The notes: generated by a model not told the origin, from the sequence alone. Numbered from the stretch's first letter, positions 1 through 6,573 are shown. The stretch: DNA of 10,047 nt from Planctomycetota bacterium (GCA_026692885.1 JAPLNJ010000554.1:1-10047), one strand, 5' to 3'. Translations and numbers: made by a program.

Positions 1-1
1 G

Positions 2-386
2 GAGAGACTCGCCCACGTGTTTTGTTCCCGGAGCCCCCTCATCACCCTCGCCGCCGAAATTCGCCGCTGGCTCGATCCGCAGACCGGCCTGTTCGGTGGG
101 CCGGCTGCAGCAGGATGGCGACCGCGACGTGGCGGGACTGTGCGCGGAACTGGCGGCCAGTCGCGGCCGGACACTGATCGCCGCCCGCTGGCCGATCGCG
201 GACACCGAGACGGCCCGTTTCACGCAACTGCTGGTCGACGAGTACCTGGCCGCCGCCCAGGCCGCCAACGGCGGCGTGCTGCCCTTGTTCGCCCGCGCAT
301 TCCGCCGGGCCCTGGACCGGGCTGAGGCCGATCCGGAGATCACCTTCCACCTGGCCGCCGCGTTCGACCTGTACGGGCTGGGGTAA
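2..386 (+). CDS. CHAT-domain protein, C-terminal fragment (frame disrupted)
   Basis: This is the 3' end of a gene that starts upstream of the window. The clear part is read in the frame ending at TAA 384-386. It contains a stretch like the end of CHAT (caspase-like) domains: an alanine-rich helix, then TLIAARWPIADTETARF and a tail FARAFRRALDRA, matching the family pattern of a beta strand ending in W-P-[IV]-x-D-x-x-[AT]-A followed by helices. CHAT proteins are putative cysteine proteases, often fused to TPR repeats; the catalytic His/Cys part would lie upstream and is not visible. Before about position 95 the coding-like codons (third positions mostly C or G) are in the +2 frame (ERLAHVFCSRSPLITLAAEI), and after it in the +3 frame. 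Removing one G in the GGTGGG run near 91-98 would join them. A sequencing error or a real frameshift are both possible. The family call is moderately sure; the frame break is an inference. Confidence 0.6.
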   Translation, partial: RDSPTCFVPGAPSSPSPPKFAAGSIRRPACSVGRLQQDGDRDVAGLCAELAASRGRTLIAARWPIADTETARFTQLLVDEYLAAAQAANGGVLPLFARAFRRALDRAEADPEITFHLAAAFDLYGLG

Positions 387-448
387 GGGGGCGGTCGGAC
401 GGGGTGCCGACTCATTCGCGTTCAACGAACTTCCTCCGTCGGGCAGCC

Positions 449-476
449 TTGTCCGGGCCTGCCCAAGATGTATACT
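449..476 (+). promoter_or_regulatory. candidate sigma70-type promoter
   Basis: TTGTCC (449-454) and TATACT (471-476) are separated by 16 bp, close to the housekeeping consensus. Transcription would start near 483, about 345 nt before the esterase start, and would have to cross repeat A1. A GGGCAG/CTGCCC inverted repeat (441-446 with 459-464) overlaps the -35 box. In GC-rich DNA a TATACT box is uncommon, which is the main support; no downstream target is proven. Confidence 0.3.
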
Positions 477-586
477 GGCGGCCTGACGACAACCGCCGCG
501 AGCGTCTCGCTGCCCGCCGTGGCGTCCTCGCGGGCGCTCGAACACGACTGGCTCCTGACGCTGCCGACTGGTGCAACAGCCGCTAA

Positions 587-729
587 GGCGAGCGGAAGGA
601 AATAACTTACCCAACCCGATGTAGGATGGTCTTCCCGTAAGACGGCCCTCCGAGGCCGTCCACTGCGTCCCGCAGGTTGGTTTACCAGACGGCCTCGGAG
701 GGCCGTCCTACGGGTAAGTTACGCTCGCC
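587..729. repeat. repeat A1, MITE-like palindromic element (143 bp)
   Basis: The ends are inverted repeats: GGCGAGCG (587-594) pairs with CGCTCGCC (722-729) and TAACTTACCC (603-612) with GGGTAAGTTA (712-721). The left arm carries 8 extra bases (GAAGGAAA) that the right arm lacks. Inside is GTAGGA (621-626) against TCCTAC (706-711), then a perfect 20-bp stem, 641-660 with 688-707, around a 27-nt loop. TAA flanks both sides (584-586 and 730-732), a possible short target duplication. It has no coding capacity. The left end matches repeat A2 at 25 of 26 positions, and the 15-mer GTAGGATGGTCTTCC (621-635) recurs inverted in A2 (2157-2171). Confidence 0.85.
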
Positions 730-827
730 TAAACCCCTGGCACCCAGCGGGTATCCGGCCCAGGAGCGAAAAGGCGCGACTTTGAATTGCTGACTTCTTC
801 CAGTCCCGTTCGTGAGGAGCGACCAGG

Positions 828-1943
828 ATGCGAGCGACCGAAAGCAAGTTCCATTTTCTTCTGGCCTGCCTGGCGCTGCTTGCCACGCTGCATGTTGTTT
901 CCGCCGCGGAAATAGATCCGCAGAAGGCCAAGGCAAGCTCAGACCCGAAGACTGTGTGGTATGACTGCAAAGACCTCGTGGTGCAGGGCAAAGGCTGGAC
1001 CGATACCAAATCGTTCTACGACCGCCTGCCGACGAAGGCCGAGGGTAAGGTGACGTCGTCGGTTTGGGGACTGAGCCACCACAGCGCTGGGATGTGCATC
1101 CCGTTCACATCGGATGCGCCGTCGATCGACGTCCGTTGGACGCTGTTGGCAGGTGGCAATCTGAGCATGCCTCACATGCCGGCCACGGGCGTCAGCGGCG
1201 TGGACCTCTACAGCAAGGACAAGTCTGGACGATGGTGCTTCGTCGCGAACGGTCGGCCAACGGCCGTGACCAATACGGCCAACTTCACGCCGCCGACGGA
1301 CCAGCCATGCCTGCTCTACCTGCCGCTCTACAATGGGGTGACCTCCGTGGAGATCGGTATCCCGACGGGAAGCCGCCTTGCGGGAGCCGATCCGGCCGCG
1401 AGCAAGCAGCGCAAGCCGATCGTGATCTACGGCACTTCCATTACCCACGGCGGCTGCGCATCGCGGCCCGGCCTGGCTTTCCCGGCGATCATCGGCCGAC
1501 AACTGGAGACCCCGGTCATCAACCTGGGCTTTAGCGGCAGCGGAAAGATGGAGCCGGCCATGGCCGAACTATTGGCGGAGCTCGATCCTGCGGTGTACGT
1601 CCTGGATTGCCTCTGGAACATGTCGCCGGATCTGGTGTCCACACGCATCGAGCCGTTTGTGAAGACGTTGCGTGCGGCCCGTCCGGACACGCCCATCTTG
1701 CTTGCCGAAGATTGCAGCGTCAGGAACGTCAGCCCCACGGAGAAAGGCACGATCCTGCGTAAGATCCACCAGAAGTTGACGGCCGAAGGCGTGAGGCACC
1801 TGCATTTCCTCGCCAACGAGGGCATGCTGGGCGACGACACGGAGGGCACGGTGGACGGCTGCCATCCCAACGACCTGGGGATGATGCGGCAGGCCCAGGT
1901 ATTCGCCAAGGCATTGTCTCCGCTGCTGCCTAAGGGAAGATGA
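828..1943 (+). CDS. secreted SGNH/GDSL hydrolase with GxDLY N-terminal domain
   Basis: This is a 371-aa exported esterase-like protein. Residues 1-27 form a Sec signal peptide: a hydrophobic core at 10-24 and a likely cut after VSA (26) or SAA (27). Residues about 45-180 resemble the beta-sandwich domain that precedes many SGNH hydrolases and contain its GVDLY signature (124-128). Residues about 196-368 are the hydrolase: GTSITHGG (202-209, nucleophile Ser204), NLGFSGSG (232-239, oxyanion Gly), DCLWNM (260-265, Asn264) and DGCHPND (343-349, Asp343/His346). All four SGNH blocks are therefore present and the enzyme should be active. The family removes acyl groups from carbohydrates or lipids; the substrate cannot be read here, and a sugar acetylesterase is plausible. 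The start is supported by GAGGAG (814-819), 8 nt before ATG. The gene stands alone between two repeat-bearing gaps. An LLAC at 11-14 lies inside the hydrophobic core and is probably not a lipobox. Confidence 0.92.
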   Translation: MRATESKFHFLLACLALLATLHVVSAAEIDPQKAKASSDPKTVWYDCKDLVVQGKGWTDTKSFYDRLPTKAEGKVTSSVWGLSHHSAGMCIPFTSDAPSIDVRWTLLAGGNLSMPHMPATGVSGVDLYSKDKSGRWCFVANGRPTAVTNTANFTPPTDQPCLLYLPLYNGVTSVEIGIPTGSRLAGADPAASKQRKPIVIYGTSITHGGCASRPGLAFPAIIGRQLETPVINLGFSGSGKMEPAMAELLAELDPAVYVLDCLWNMSPDLVSTRIEPFVKTLRAARPDTPILLAEDCSVRNVSPTEKGTILRKIHQKLTAEGVRHLHFLANEGMLGDDTEGTVDGCHPNDLGMMRQAQVFAKALSPLLPKGR

Positions 1944-1983
1944 TCCATTCACGCCGTGGGTCCCAGCCGGCTGTGCGAACTGG

Positions 1984-2001
1984 CGGTGCATCTAGGCACC
2001 G
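1984..2001 (+). terminator. possible weak hairpin downstream of the esterase
   Basis: CGGTGC (1984-1989) and GCACCG (1996-2001) form a 6-bp stem with loop ATCTAG, about 40 nt after the esterase stop. A partly matching outer pair surrounds it (GCGAACTG and CAGTTGC). There is no T run, so intrinsic termination is uncertain. Confidence 0.25.
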
Positions 2002-2094
2002 GCTCGCAGTTGCATTCCAGATTCCGCCTCCGCGTTGAGAGCCCTCTTGGGCAGACTCCTAGCGGCCCGAATTCTCACGAATTCGGCTACGACA

Positions 2095-2204
2095 GGCGAG
2101 CGGCAGGAAATAACTTACCCATAGGTCGGCCTTTCCAGGCCGATCTGGACGGTCTTGGAAGACCATCCTACATTAAGTTGGGTAAGTTATTTCCTGCCGT
2201 TCGC
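2095..2204. repeat. repeat A2, MITE-like palindromic element (about 110 bp)
   Basis: A perfect 20-bp inverted repeat (2101-2120 with 2180-2199; inner end TAACTTACCC, outer end CGGCAGGAAA) extends to 25 bp with one mismatch (2096-2120 with 2180-2204). Two small hairpins lie inside: TCGGCCT/AGGCCGA (2126-2132 with 2137-2143) and GGTCTT/AAGACC (2151-2156 with 2159-2164). Its outermost base pair is split by the insertion of repeat B1: G2095 pairs with C2384 on the far side of B1. GACA is found just outside both ends (2091-2094 and 2385-2388), consistent with a short target duplication that B1 has separated. Same family as A1. Confidence 0.88.
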
Positions 2205-2375
2205 GGCCTTGATCGTTAGGTTGCGCACAGCCGTCAGTGCCAGCAGCAGCCCGGGTGGCTGGCGGCTGAGCCTAAGCGAAGCCCCAGTACCCGGTTTCTG
2301 GGGCATCGCTGCACTCTGCTCCAGCCCCCCTGACCTCCTGCTGCTAGCGTTTTGCGCCACCTTATGATCAAGGCC
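2205..2375 (-). repeat. repeat B1, 171-bp nested palindrome inserted into A2
   Basis: The termini GGCCTTGATC and GATCAAGGCC begin a 22-bp inverted repeat with three mismatches (2205-2226 with 2354-2375). Further stems nest inside: GCCAGCAGCAG with CTGCTGCTAGC (2239-2249 with 2338-2348), 2250-2262 with 2321-2333 (G-rich, one mismatch), and an apical hairpin 2275-2287 with 2298-2310 whose core is GCCCCAG/CTGGGGC. The whole unit folds as one long imperfect stem. It is flanked by an exact 8-bp direct repeat, CCGTTCGC (2197-2204 and 2376-2383), a target site duplication made from the end of A2. It encodes no protein. Strand is set so that its GCTAGCAGC block reads as in B2 and B3. Confidence 0.88.
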
Positions 2376-2453
2376 CCGTTCGCCGACATTTTCCCCTACG
2401 TTTACCGGTCTTCTGCAAACCCGTTCCTGCGCCCGTCTCCCGGTCGCTTGGCG

Positions 2454-2482
2454 TTGACGCCTGCCGGCTTTTGGCGGATACT
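2454..2482 (+). promoter_or_regulatory. sigma70-type promoter for proA-fliM
   Basis: TTGACG (2454-2459, five of six consensus bases) and GATACT (2477-2482, four of six) are separated by exactly 17 bp. Transcription would start near 2489, leaving a leader of about 49 nt before the proA ATG. It is the best promoter match in this gap and lies about 70 bp beyond the repeat B1 insertion. Confidence 0.5.
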
Positions 2483-2537
2483 TTGACCACAGTCTCCAAA
2501 GCCTTTTGCCAACACCACTTGACCACGGTACCGAGGT

Positions 2538-3812
2538 ATGCCTGCCGCTGCAGTGAACGATCTCCAAGCCTATTGTCTGGAAGTTGCCCAGGCTGCGAAG
2601 TTGGCTGCCGCCGAACTGGCTCAGGTGAGCGGTGCGCAGAAGAACAACTGGCTGAACCAATCGGCGAGTCTGTTGCGCGAGCGAACCGGGGCCATCCTGG
2701 CCGCCAATGAGCAGGATCTCGCGGCCGCTCCCGGCTATGGACTGAGCGATTCGCAGATCGACCGCTTGAAACTCACGCCGTCCCGCATGGAAGGGATTGC
2801 GATCGCGCTGGAGGAAATCGCGATGCTGCCCGACCCGGTCGGCGAAGTGATGGAATCCTCAATGCGTCCGAACGGCCTGGAGGTGCTCAAAGTGCGCGTG
2901 CCGTTGGGCGTCGTGTTCTTCATCTACGAGTCGCGGCCCAATGTCACGGCCGATGCTGCCGCCATTTGCGTGAAGAGTGGCAACGCGGTGATCCTGCGGG
3001 GTGGCAAAGAGGCTGCTCATTCGAGCCGCGCTATTGTCGCGATCCTTTCGGAAGCGGCAGTCCAACACGGCCTCCCGGCGGCGGCGGTGCAGTTGGTCGC
3101 CACGACGGATCGTGAGGCCGTGAGCCAATTCCTGGCCCTGAACGAATATATCGATGTGGCCATTCCCCGCGGCGGCGAAGGATTGATTCGTCGGGTCTCC
3201 GCGCAGGCCAAGATGCCCGTGATCAAGCACTTCACCGGCAACTGCCACTTGTACGTGGACCAAGCCGCCGACTTGGACATGGCCGAGCGATTGACGATCA
3301 ATGCCAAATGCCAACGGATGGGCGTGTGCAATGCCTGCGAATCGCTGTTGGTACACAAGGACGTGGCTGCCGAATTCTTGCCGCGAATTGCCCGCTCGTT
3401 GTCCGATCGCGGCGTGGAACTGCGTGGCGATCCACGGACGTGCCAGTGGGTGGGCAACGCCACTCCGGCGACGGAGGATGATTACTATGCCGAATACTTG
3501 GGACCGGTGCTCTCTGTAAATGTAGTCGATTCCTTGGAGGAAGCGATCGCCCGCATCGCCAAGTACGGATCGCACCACACCGATGCCATCGTGACGGGGA
3601 ATCTGGCCGCGGCGCGGCGGTTCGTCAAGTGCGTCGATAGCTCGGCCGTGATGGTCAATGCCAGCACTCGCTTCAACGACGGGGGCGAGTTCGGCTTGGG
3701 TGCGGAAATCGGCATCAGCACGGACCGCTTCCACGCCCGCGGTCCGTGCGGCCTGAAGGAATTGACCACGTACAAATACGTCGTGTACGGAGATGGCCAA
3801 GTCCGGACCTGA
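2538..3812 (+). CDS. proA: gamma-glutamyl phosphate reductase (glutamate-5-semialdehyde dehydrogenase)
   Basis: ProA reduces gamma-glutamyl phosphate with NADPH to glutamate-5-semialdehyde, the second step of proline synthesis in the cytoplasm. The 424-aa length is normal for the family. It is an aldehyde-dehydrogenase-type fold with YESRPNVT (130-137), the cofactor-site RGGKEA (154-159), IPRGGEGLI (209-217), the catalytic cysteine in MGVCNA (261-266, Cys264), and the C-terminal signatures [18 protein letters not shown] (371-388) and [18 protein letters not shown] (399-416). The gene makes the start decision alone: GAGG at 2533-2536 is only 1 nt from ATG, too close to be a good ribosome site, but the next in-frame ATG (residue 84) would remove conserved sequence. 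The partner kinase proB is not in the window. The gene is followed after 3 nt by fliM, so the two are very probably co-transcribed. Confidence 0.97.
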   Translation: MPAAAVNDLQAYCLEVAQAAKLAAAELAQVSGAQKNNWLNQSASLLRERTGAILAANEQDLAAAPGYGLSDSQIDRLKLTPSRMEGIAIALEEIAMLPDPVGEVMESSMRPNGLEVLKVRVPLGVVFFIYESRPNVTADAAAICVKSGNAVILRGGKEAAHSSRAIVAILSEAAVQHGLPAAAVQLVATTDREAVSQFLALNEYIDVAIPRGGEGLIRRVSAQAKMPVIKHFTGNCHLYVDQAADLDMAERLTINAKCQRMGVCNACESLLVHKDVAAEFLPRIARSLSDRGVELRGDPRTCQWVGNATPATEDDYYAEYLGPVLSVNVVDSLEEAIARIAKYGSHHTDAIVTGNLAAARRFVKCVDSSAVMVNASTRFNDGGEFGLGAEIGISTDRFHARGPCGLKELTTYKYVVYGDGQVRT

Positions 3813-3815
3813 CCG

Positions 3816-4784
3816 ATGCTCAATCAGCCGCTCAGCCAAGCCGAAATCGATGGCCTACTCGTGGAGCGTAGCAGCCTGCGGGGCTGTGACACGGAAGCGT
3901 CCGGCGCCAGCGTGCGGGCCTTGTCCGAACGACTGAAGCGTCTGACAGCAGTGGCTCAGGGCCAAGACCAGACGGAACCCGGCGTGTCGGCGACGGTGGT
4001 CCAGTTGCTCCACCGCGTTCGGACGCTCCACGAATCGCTGGTCCCGCGTCTCGCCACGGTTCTGTCGGAGCTGCTACGGGCCGCAGTCGAAGTCCGCCTG
4101 ACAGCGGTCGAACGCGACAGTGTCGGCGGGTTTCTACTGGCGCACGATCGCGCCACCTGCTTCTTGCCTCTTCAGACGGCCAGCCACGACCGCGGTTTGG
4201 CCCTGGAAATCGAACTGGCTATCTTATACCCCTTGATCAACCGAATGCTCGGCGGGGGCACGGAAACCCAATCGCTGCCCGAACGCCCACTGACGGATAT
4301 CGAAAAACGGTTGGCAGAACGAATCGCGGAGCCTGTGCTTGACGCACTGCAACAGGTTTGGGAGTTACTTCAGCCCTGGCGTTTGTCGGTCGCGCGCGTG
4401 GCGACTCAGGTGTCGACCCCCGCCGGCTTGACGTCCCGCAGCACAATCTGCATTGTCCGATTTCAAATCGCCGTGGGACCGGCTCGTGGTGACGTGATTC
4501 TCGTGATCCCCTGGGAGTTGCTCGAACGCATCGACGAAGCGGACTGGAAACGCCTGCCCTGCCATGCGGATACGAACGCCGAGAGCCCGGCAACGGTGGA
4601 ACTAGCGGCGGTACTGGCGGAGGTCGAAGTGCCAGCCGACGAACTCCAGCAGCTGCAGGTGGGGGACGTGATCCCCACGGACCGGACCTTCGACGACCTC
4701 GTGGAGGTGAGCCTGAACGGAGTCGTCGCTTTTCGAGGTAGATCCGGGGCGGTAGACGGCCAGAAGGCGATCCGGCTCGAGTGA
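3816..4784 (+). CDS. fliM: flagellar motor switch protein FliM
   Basis: FliM is part of the C-ring of the flagellar motor; it binds phosphorylated CheY and sets rotation direction. The 322-aa protein has the expected three parts. The N-terminus has LSQAEIDGLL (6-15), the conserved segment that in other bacteria docks CheY-P. The middle CheC-like domain (about 60-235) has the LHESLVPRLATVLSELLRA helix (71-89), LYPLINRMLGGG (137-148) and LTDIEKRLAERI (159-170). The C-terminal SpoA/FliN-like domain (about 260-322) has LQVGDVIP (280-287) and a typical final beta strand. Residues 20-58 are a poorly conserved linker. No clear ribosome site precedes ATG 3816; it starts 3 nt after the proA stop, so translational coupling is likely. 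No other flagellar gene is visible, which is unusual for fliM. A type III secretion C-ring homologue is a less likely alternative because the CheY-docking segment is present. Confidence 0.9.
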   Translation: MLNQPLSQAEIDGLLVERSSLRGCDTEASGASVRALSERLKRLTAVAQGQDQTEPGVSATVVQLLHRVRTLHESLVPRLATVLSELLRAAVEVRLTAVERDSVGGFLLAHDRATCFLPLQTASHDRGLALEIELAILYPLINRMLGGGTETQSLPERPLTDIEKRLAERIAEPVLDALQQVWELLQPWRLSVARVATQVSTPAGLTSRSTICIVRFQIAVGPARGDVILVIPWELLERIDEADWKRLPCHADTNAESPATVELAAVLAEVEVPADELQQLQVGDVIPTDRTFDDLVEVSLNGVVAFRGRSGAVDGQKAIRLE

Positions 4785-4839
4785 GGCAGTCCGCATCCGC
4801 GACCAAGGTTGTGGTTACGGCAGAGCGTGATGAATCCCA

Positions 4840-4904
4840 GCTTGGGAGGGCGACGCTCCCGCGGAGCCGCCAGCCGGCGCGGCAGGAGCCTCGCCCTCCC
4901 AAGC
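4840..4904. repeat. repeat C, inverted repeat of the GGGAGGGCGA type
   Basis: GCTTGGGAGGGCGA opens a 20-bp arm (4840-4859) that pairs with 4885-4904 (ending TCGCCCTCCCAAGC) with one mismatch. The 25-nt centre holds a smaller GCCGC/GCGGC stem. From general knowledge, GGGAGGGCGAGGCTCC repeats are frequent in planctomycete genomes and generate spurious frames rich in Gly, Ala, Glu and Pro. It follows fliM by 55 nt and could act as a transcript-ending or stabilising hairpin, though no T run follows. Confidence 0.8.
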
Positions 4905-5031
4905 GGCTTTCGCGGCCCCACCTTTCCAAAGATTCGCCCGTAAGTGTAAAAAGAGGCTGCTGTAGAATGCATTTCCAGCGAAGGAACAAATGTTCGAGTG
5001 CAAGAGACCGTCCGGGATAGGCCACGACGCT

Positions 5032-5095
5032 GGCCTTGATCATAAGGTGGCGTGAAACGCTAGCAGCCGATCATCGCAACCTTATGATCAAGGCC
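5032..5095 (+). repeat. repeat B2, 64-bp palindromic element with target duplication
   Basis: GGCCTTGATCATAAGGT (5032-5048) is a perfect 17-bp inverted match to 5079-5095 and extends to 21 bp with one mismatch. The first 36 bp match the end of B1 at 34 of 36 positions, and the centre carries the family block AAACGCTAGCAGC. The element is flanked by an exact 9-bp direct repeat CACGACGCT (5023-5031 and 5096-5104), consistent with a target duplication. It looks like a short, internally rearranged or deleted form of B1. Confidence 0.88.
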
Positions 5096-5156
5096 CACGA
5101 CGCTTGGTGGTTGCTTTCGCAAGTTATGAACTTCTCCGTGCAAAAATAGGAACCCC

Positions 5157-6527
5157 ATGATCACTGAAGTCAAAGTTCCGCATCTGGGTGACGGCATCAA
5201 GTCGGGCGATGTGTTGCAGATCCTGGTTCGCGAAGGCGATTCGATCAAGAAAGATCAAGGGATTGTTGAACTCGAGACGGACAAGGCCACGGTCGAAGTG
5301 CCGAGCAGCCAGGCAGGAGTCGTGAAGAAGATCCATGTGACCGTGGGCCAGACCGTATCGGTGGGCGCGGTCCTGGTCAGCGTCGATGCCGCCGCAGTAC
5401 TGGCGGCCGCGACTTTGCCAGCGAAACCCCAGCCGCAGGCCGTCGCCCAGCCGCAACCACCCGCGGAACCTGCACGGGTGCCGGTCTCGGAACGGCCGGT
5501 GGCCGCCAAGACCACCCCGGCGCCAGCGCCGACTGCTCGCCAAACCGTCCTGCCGAATGTGGCTCCCACGCCGAATCCAGCACCGGCAACTGCGACGCCT
5601 GTGACATCCGACGCCAGCGTGGCCGCTGGGCCTGCCGTGCGGAGGTTCGCCCGTGAGATGGGCGTCGATCTGAAACGAGTCAAAGGTACGGGACCCGGCG
5701 GCCGGATCACGCGAGAAGACGTGCTGGAGGCCGTGCGCCAGGCGAATCGGGCCGTCGCCGCCGTCCCCGGAGTCGCCCCCGCCCCACCCGCCGGGCCCGG
5801 CGAGCCGTCGACCGATGCTTGGGGGCCCATCCGCCTCGAACGGATGTCGAAGATTCGCAAGACCATCGCCGCGCAAATGCACCGCTCGTGGGAGACCTGC
5901 CCCCGCGTCACCAACTTCGACGATGCCGATGTCACCGAGTTGGAGCACTTCCGCAAGTCAAGCAAGGATGACTATGCCGCCCGCGGAATCAAGCTGACTT
6001 CCATGCCGTTCGTGATCAAAGCCGTGGCCATGGCCTTGCGGGCGCATCCGGTCCTGAACGCTTCGCTGGACCTGGAGAACGGACAGATTATCTACAAGGA
6101 CTACATCAGCATTGGCGTGGCCGTCGACACGGATCGCGGTCTGGTGGTCCCCGCGTTGCGCGGCGCCGATCGGATGTCGATCCCCGATATCGCCCGCGCG
6201 CTGGCCACGATGGCCGAGAGTGTGCGGAATAACAAATTTACGGTCGACGATCTGCGCGGCAGCACATTCTCCATCAGCAACCTGGGGGCCATCGGCGGCA
6301 CGTATTCGACGCCCATCATCAACTGGCCGGAGGTGGCCATTCTGTTGGTCGGACGCTCACGCAAGTTGCCGGTGGTGATGGACAACGATCAGATCGCGGT
6401 CCGGCTGATGATGCCGTTAAGCCTGTCTTACGATCACCGCTTGGTCGACGGCGCCGCCGCCTCCCGCTTGCTGAACGACGTCATCGGCTACTTGCGAGCT
6501 CCCAGCCGCCTGCTGCTTGCGCCGTAA
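5157..6527 (+). CDS. aceF: dihydrolipoamide acyltransferase, E2 of a 2-oxoacid dehydrogenase (pyruvate dehydrogenase type)
   Basis: E2 forms the core of the 2-oxoacid dehydrogenase complex and moves the acyl group from the lipoyl arm to CoA. The 456-aa protein shows all parts in order: one lipoyl domain (about 2-77) with lipoylation site ETDKATVEVPS (Lys43), a flexible Ala/Pro-rich linker (about 78-155), the peripheral subunit-binding domain (about 157-195, VKGTGPGGRITREDV), a second linker, and the catalytic domain (about 224-456) with GVAVDTDRGLVVPAL (320-334), FSISNLGAIGG (371-381) and the active-site motif DHRLVDG (426-432, His427, Asp431). The GVAVDT-GLVVP block and general layout resemble bacterial AceF, so pyruvate is the likely substrate; 2-oxoglutarate or branched-chain acids cannot be excluded. 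ATG 5157 follows a weak TAGGA (5147-5151). Neither E1 nor E3 genes are adjacent, so the gene stands apart from its partners. Confidence 0.93.
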   Translation: MITEVKVPHLGDGIKSGDVLQILVREGDSIKKDQGIVELETDKATVEVPSSQAGVVKKIHVTVGQTVSVGAVLVSVDAAAVLAAATLPAKPQPQAVAQPQPPAEPARVPVSERPVAAKTTPAPAPTARQTVLPNVAPTPNPAPATATPVTSDASVAAGPAVRRFAREMGVDLKRVKGTGPGGRITREDVLEAVRQANRAVAAVPGVAPAPPAGPGEPSTDAWGPIRLERMSKIRKTIAAQMHRSWETCPRVTNFDDADVTELEHFRKSSKDDYAARGIKLTSMPFVIKAVAMALRAHPVLNASLDLENGQIIYKDYISIGVAVDTDRGLVVPALRGADRMSIPDIARALATMAESVRNNKFTVDDLRGSTFSISNLGAIGGTYSTPIINWPEVAILLVGRSRKLPVVMDNDQIAVRLMMPLSLSYDHRLVDGAAASRLLNDVIGYLRAPSRLLLAP

Positions 6528-6538
6528 GAATTTGGAGT

Positions 6539-6573
6539 GCGGTGGACCCAGAGGGTATCCCGTCACCGCTTTT
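6539..6573 (+). terminator. candidate intrinsic terminator after the E2 gene
   Basis: GCGGTG (6539-6544) pairs with CACCGC (6564-6569) and is followed at once by TTTT (6570-6573). A second small stem, ACCC/GGGT (6546-6549 with 6553-6556), sits inside the loop. It starts 12 nt after the E2 stop, between convergent genes. The long asymmetric loop and short T run keep confidence moderate. Confidence 0.4.

Larger units (their letters stand above)
387..827. other. intergenic region with repeat A1
   Basis: No gene is supported here. The region contains a weak hairpin after the CHAT stop (394-398 with 407-411, no T run), a promoter-like site at 449-476, repeat A1 at 587-729, and about 100 bp of unremarkable leader before the esterase. 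A 45-codon open frame at 468-605 has no recognisable content and overlaps the promoter-like -10 box. Confidence 0.6.
1944..2537. other. intergenic region with nested repeats A2 and B1 and the proA promoter
   Basis: No gene is supported in these 594 bp. From left to right the region holds a short hairpin after the esterase (1984-2001), about 90 bp of unremarkable sequence, repeat A2 (2095-2204), repeat B1 (2205-2375) inserted at the end of A2, the remaining flank of A2, and about 150 bp of leader with a sigma70-type promoter for proA. Open frames crossing the repeats on either strand follow the palindromes and are not genes. Confidence 0.7.
4785..5156. other. intergenic region with repeats C and B2
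   Basis: No gene is supported in these 372 bp. The region holds repeat C (4840-4904), about 115 bp of unremarkable sequence, repeat B2 with its flanking direct repeats (5023-5104), and a short leader for the E2 gene. I found no convincing sigma70-type promoter in it. Confidence 0.6.

Noticed and set aside
468..605. 45-codon open frame starting MYTGG
   Set aside because: Its start overlaps the candidate -10 box, it has no ribosome site, it runs into the repeat A1 end, and it matches no family I know.
838..875. LLAC lipobox in the esterase signal peptide
   Set aside because: The cysteine lies in the middle of the hydrophobic stretch and a standard signal-peptidase I site (VSA) follows, so lipidation is unlikely.
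2187..2660. Minus-strand open frame of 157 codons over repeat B1
   Set aside because: Most of it translates the palindrome and the start of proA in antisense; similar peptide strings appear wherever B copies are translated, so they are repeat artefacts.
2859..3839. Minus-strand open frame (326 codons) opposite proA
   Set aside because: proA is unmistakable on the plus strand; the antisense frame is a product of high GC and codon bias.
4815..5003. Short frames rich in Gly, Ala, Glu and Pro over repeat C
   Set aside because: They are translations of the inverted repeat; no start signal or conserved protein supports them.
5105..5130. TTGGTG and TATGAA as a promoter for the E2 gene
   Set aside because: The spacing is only 14 bp, outside the normal range for sigma70-type promoters.
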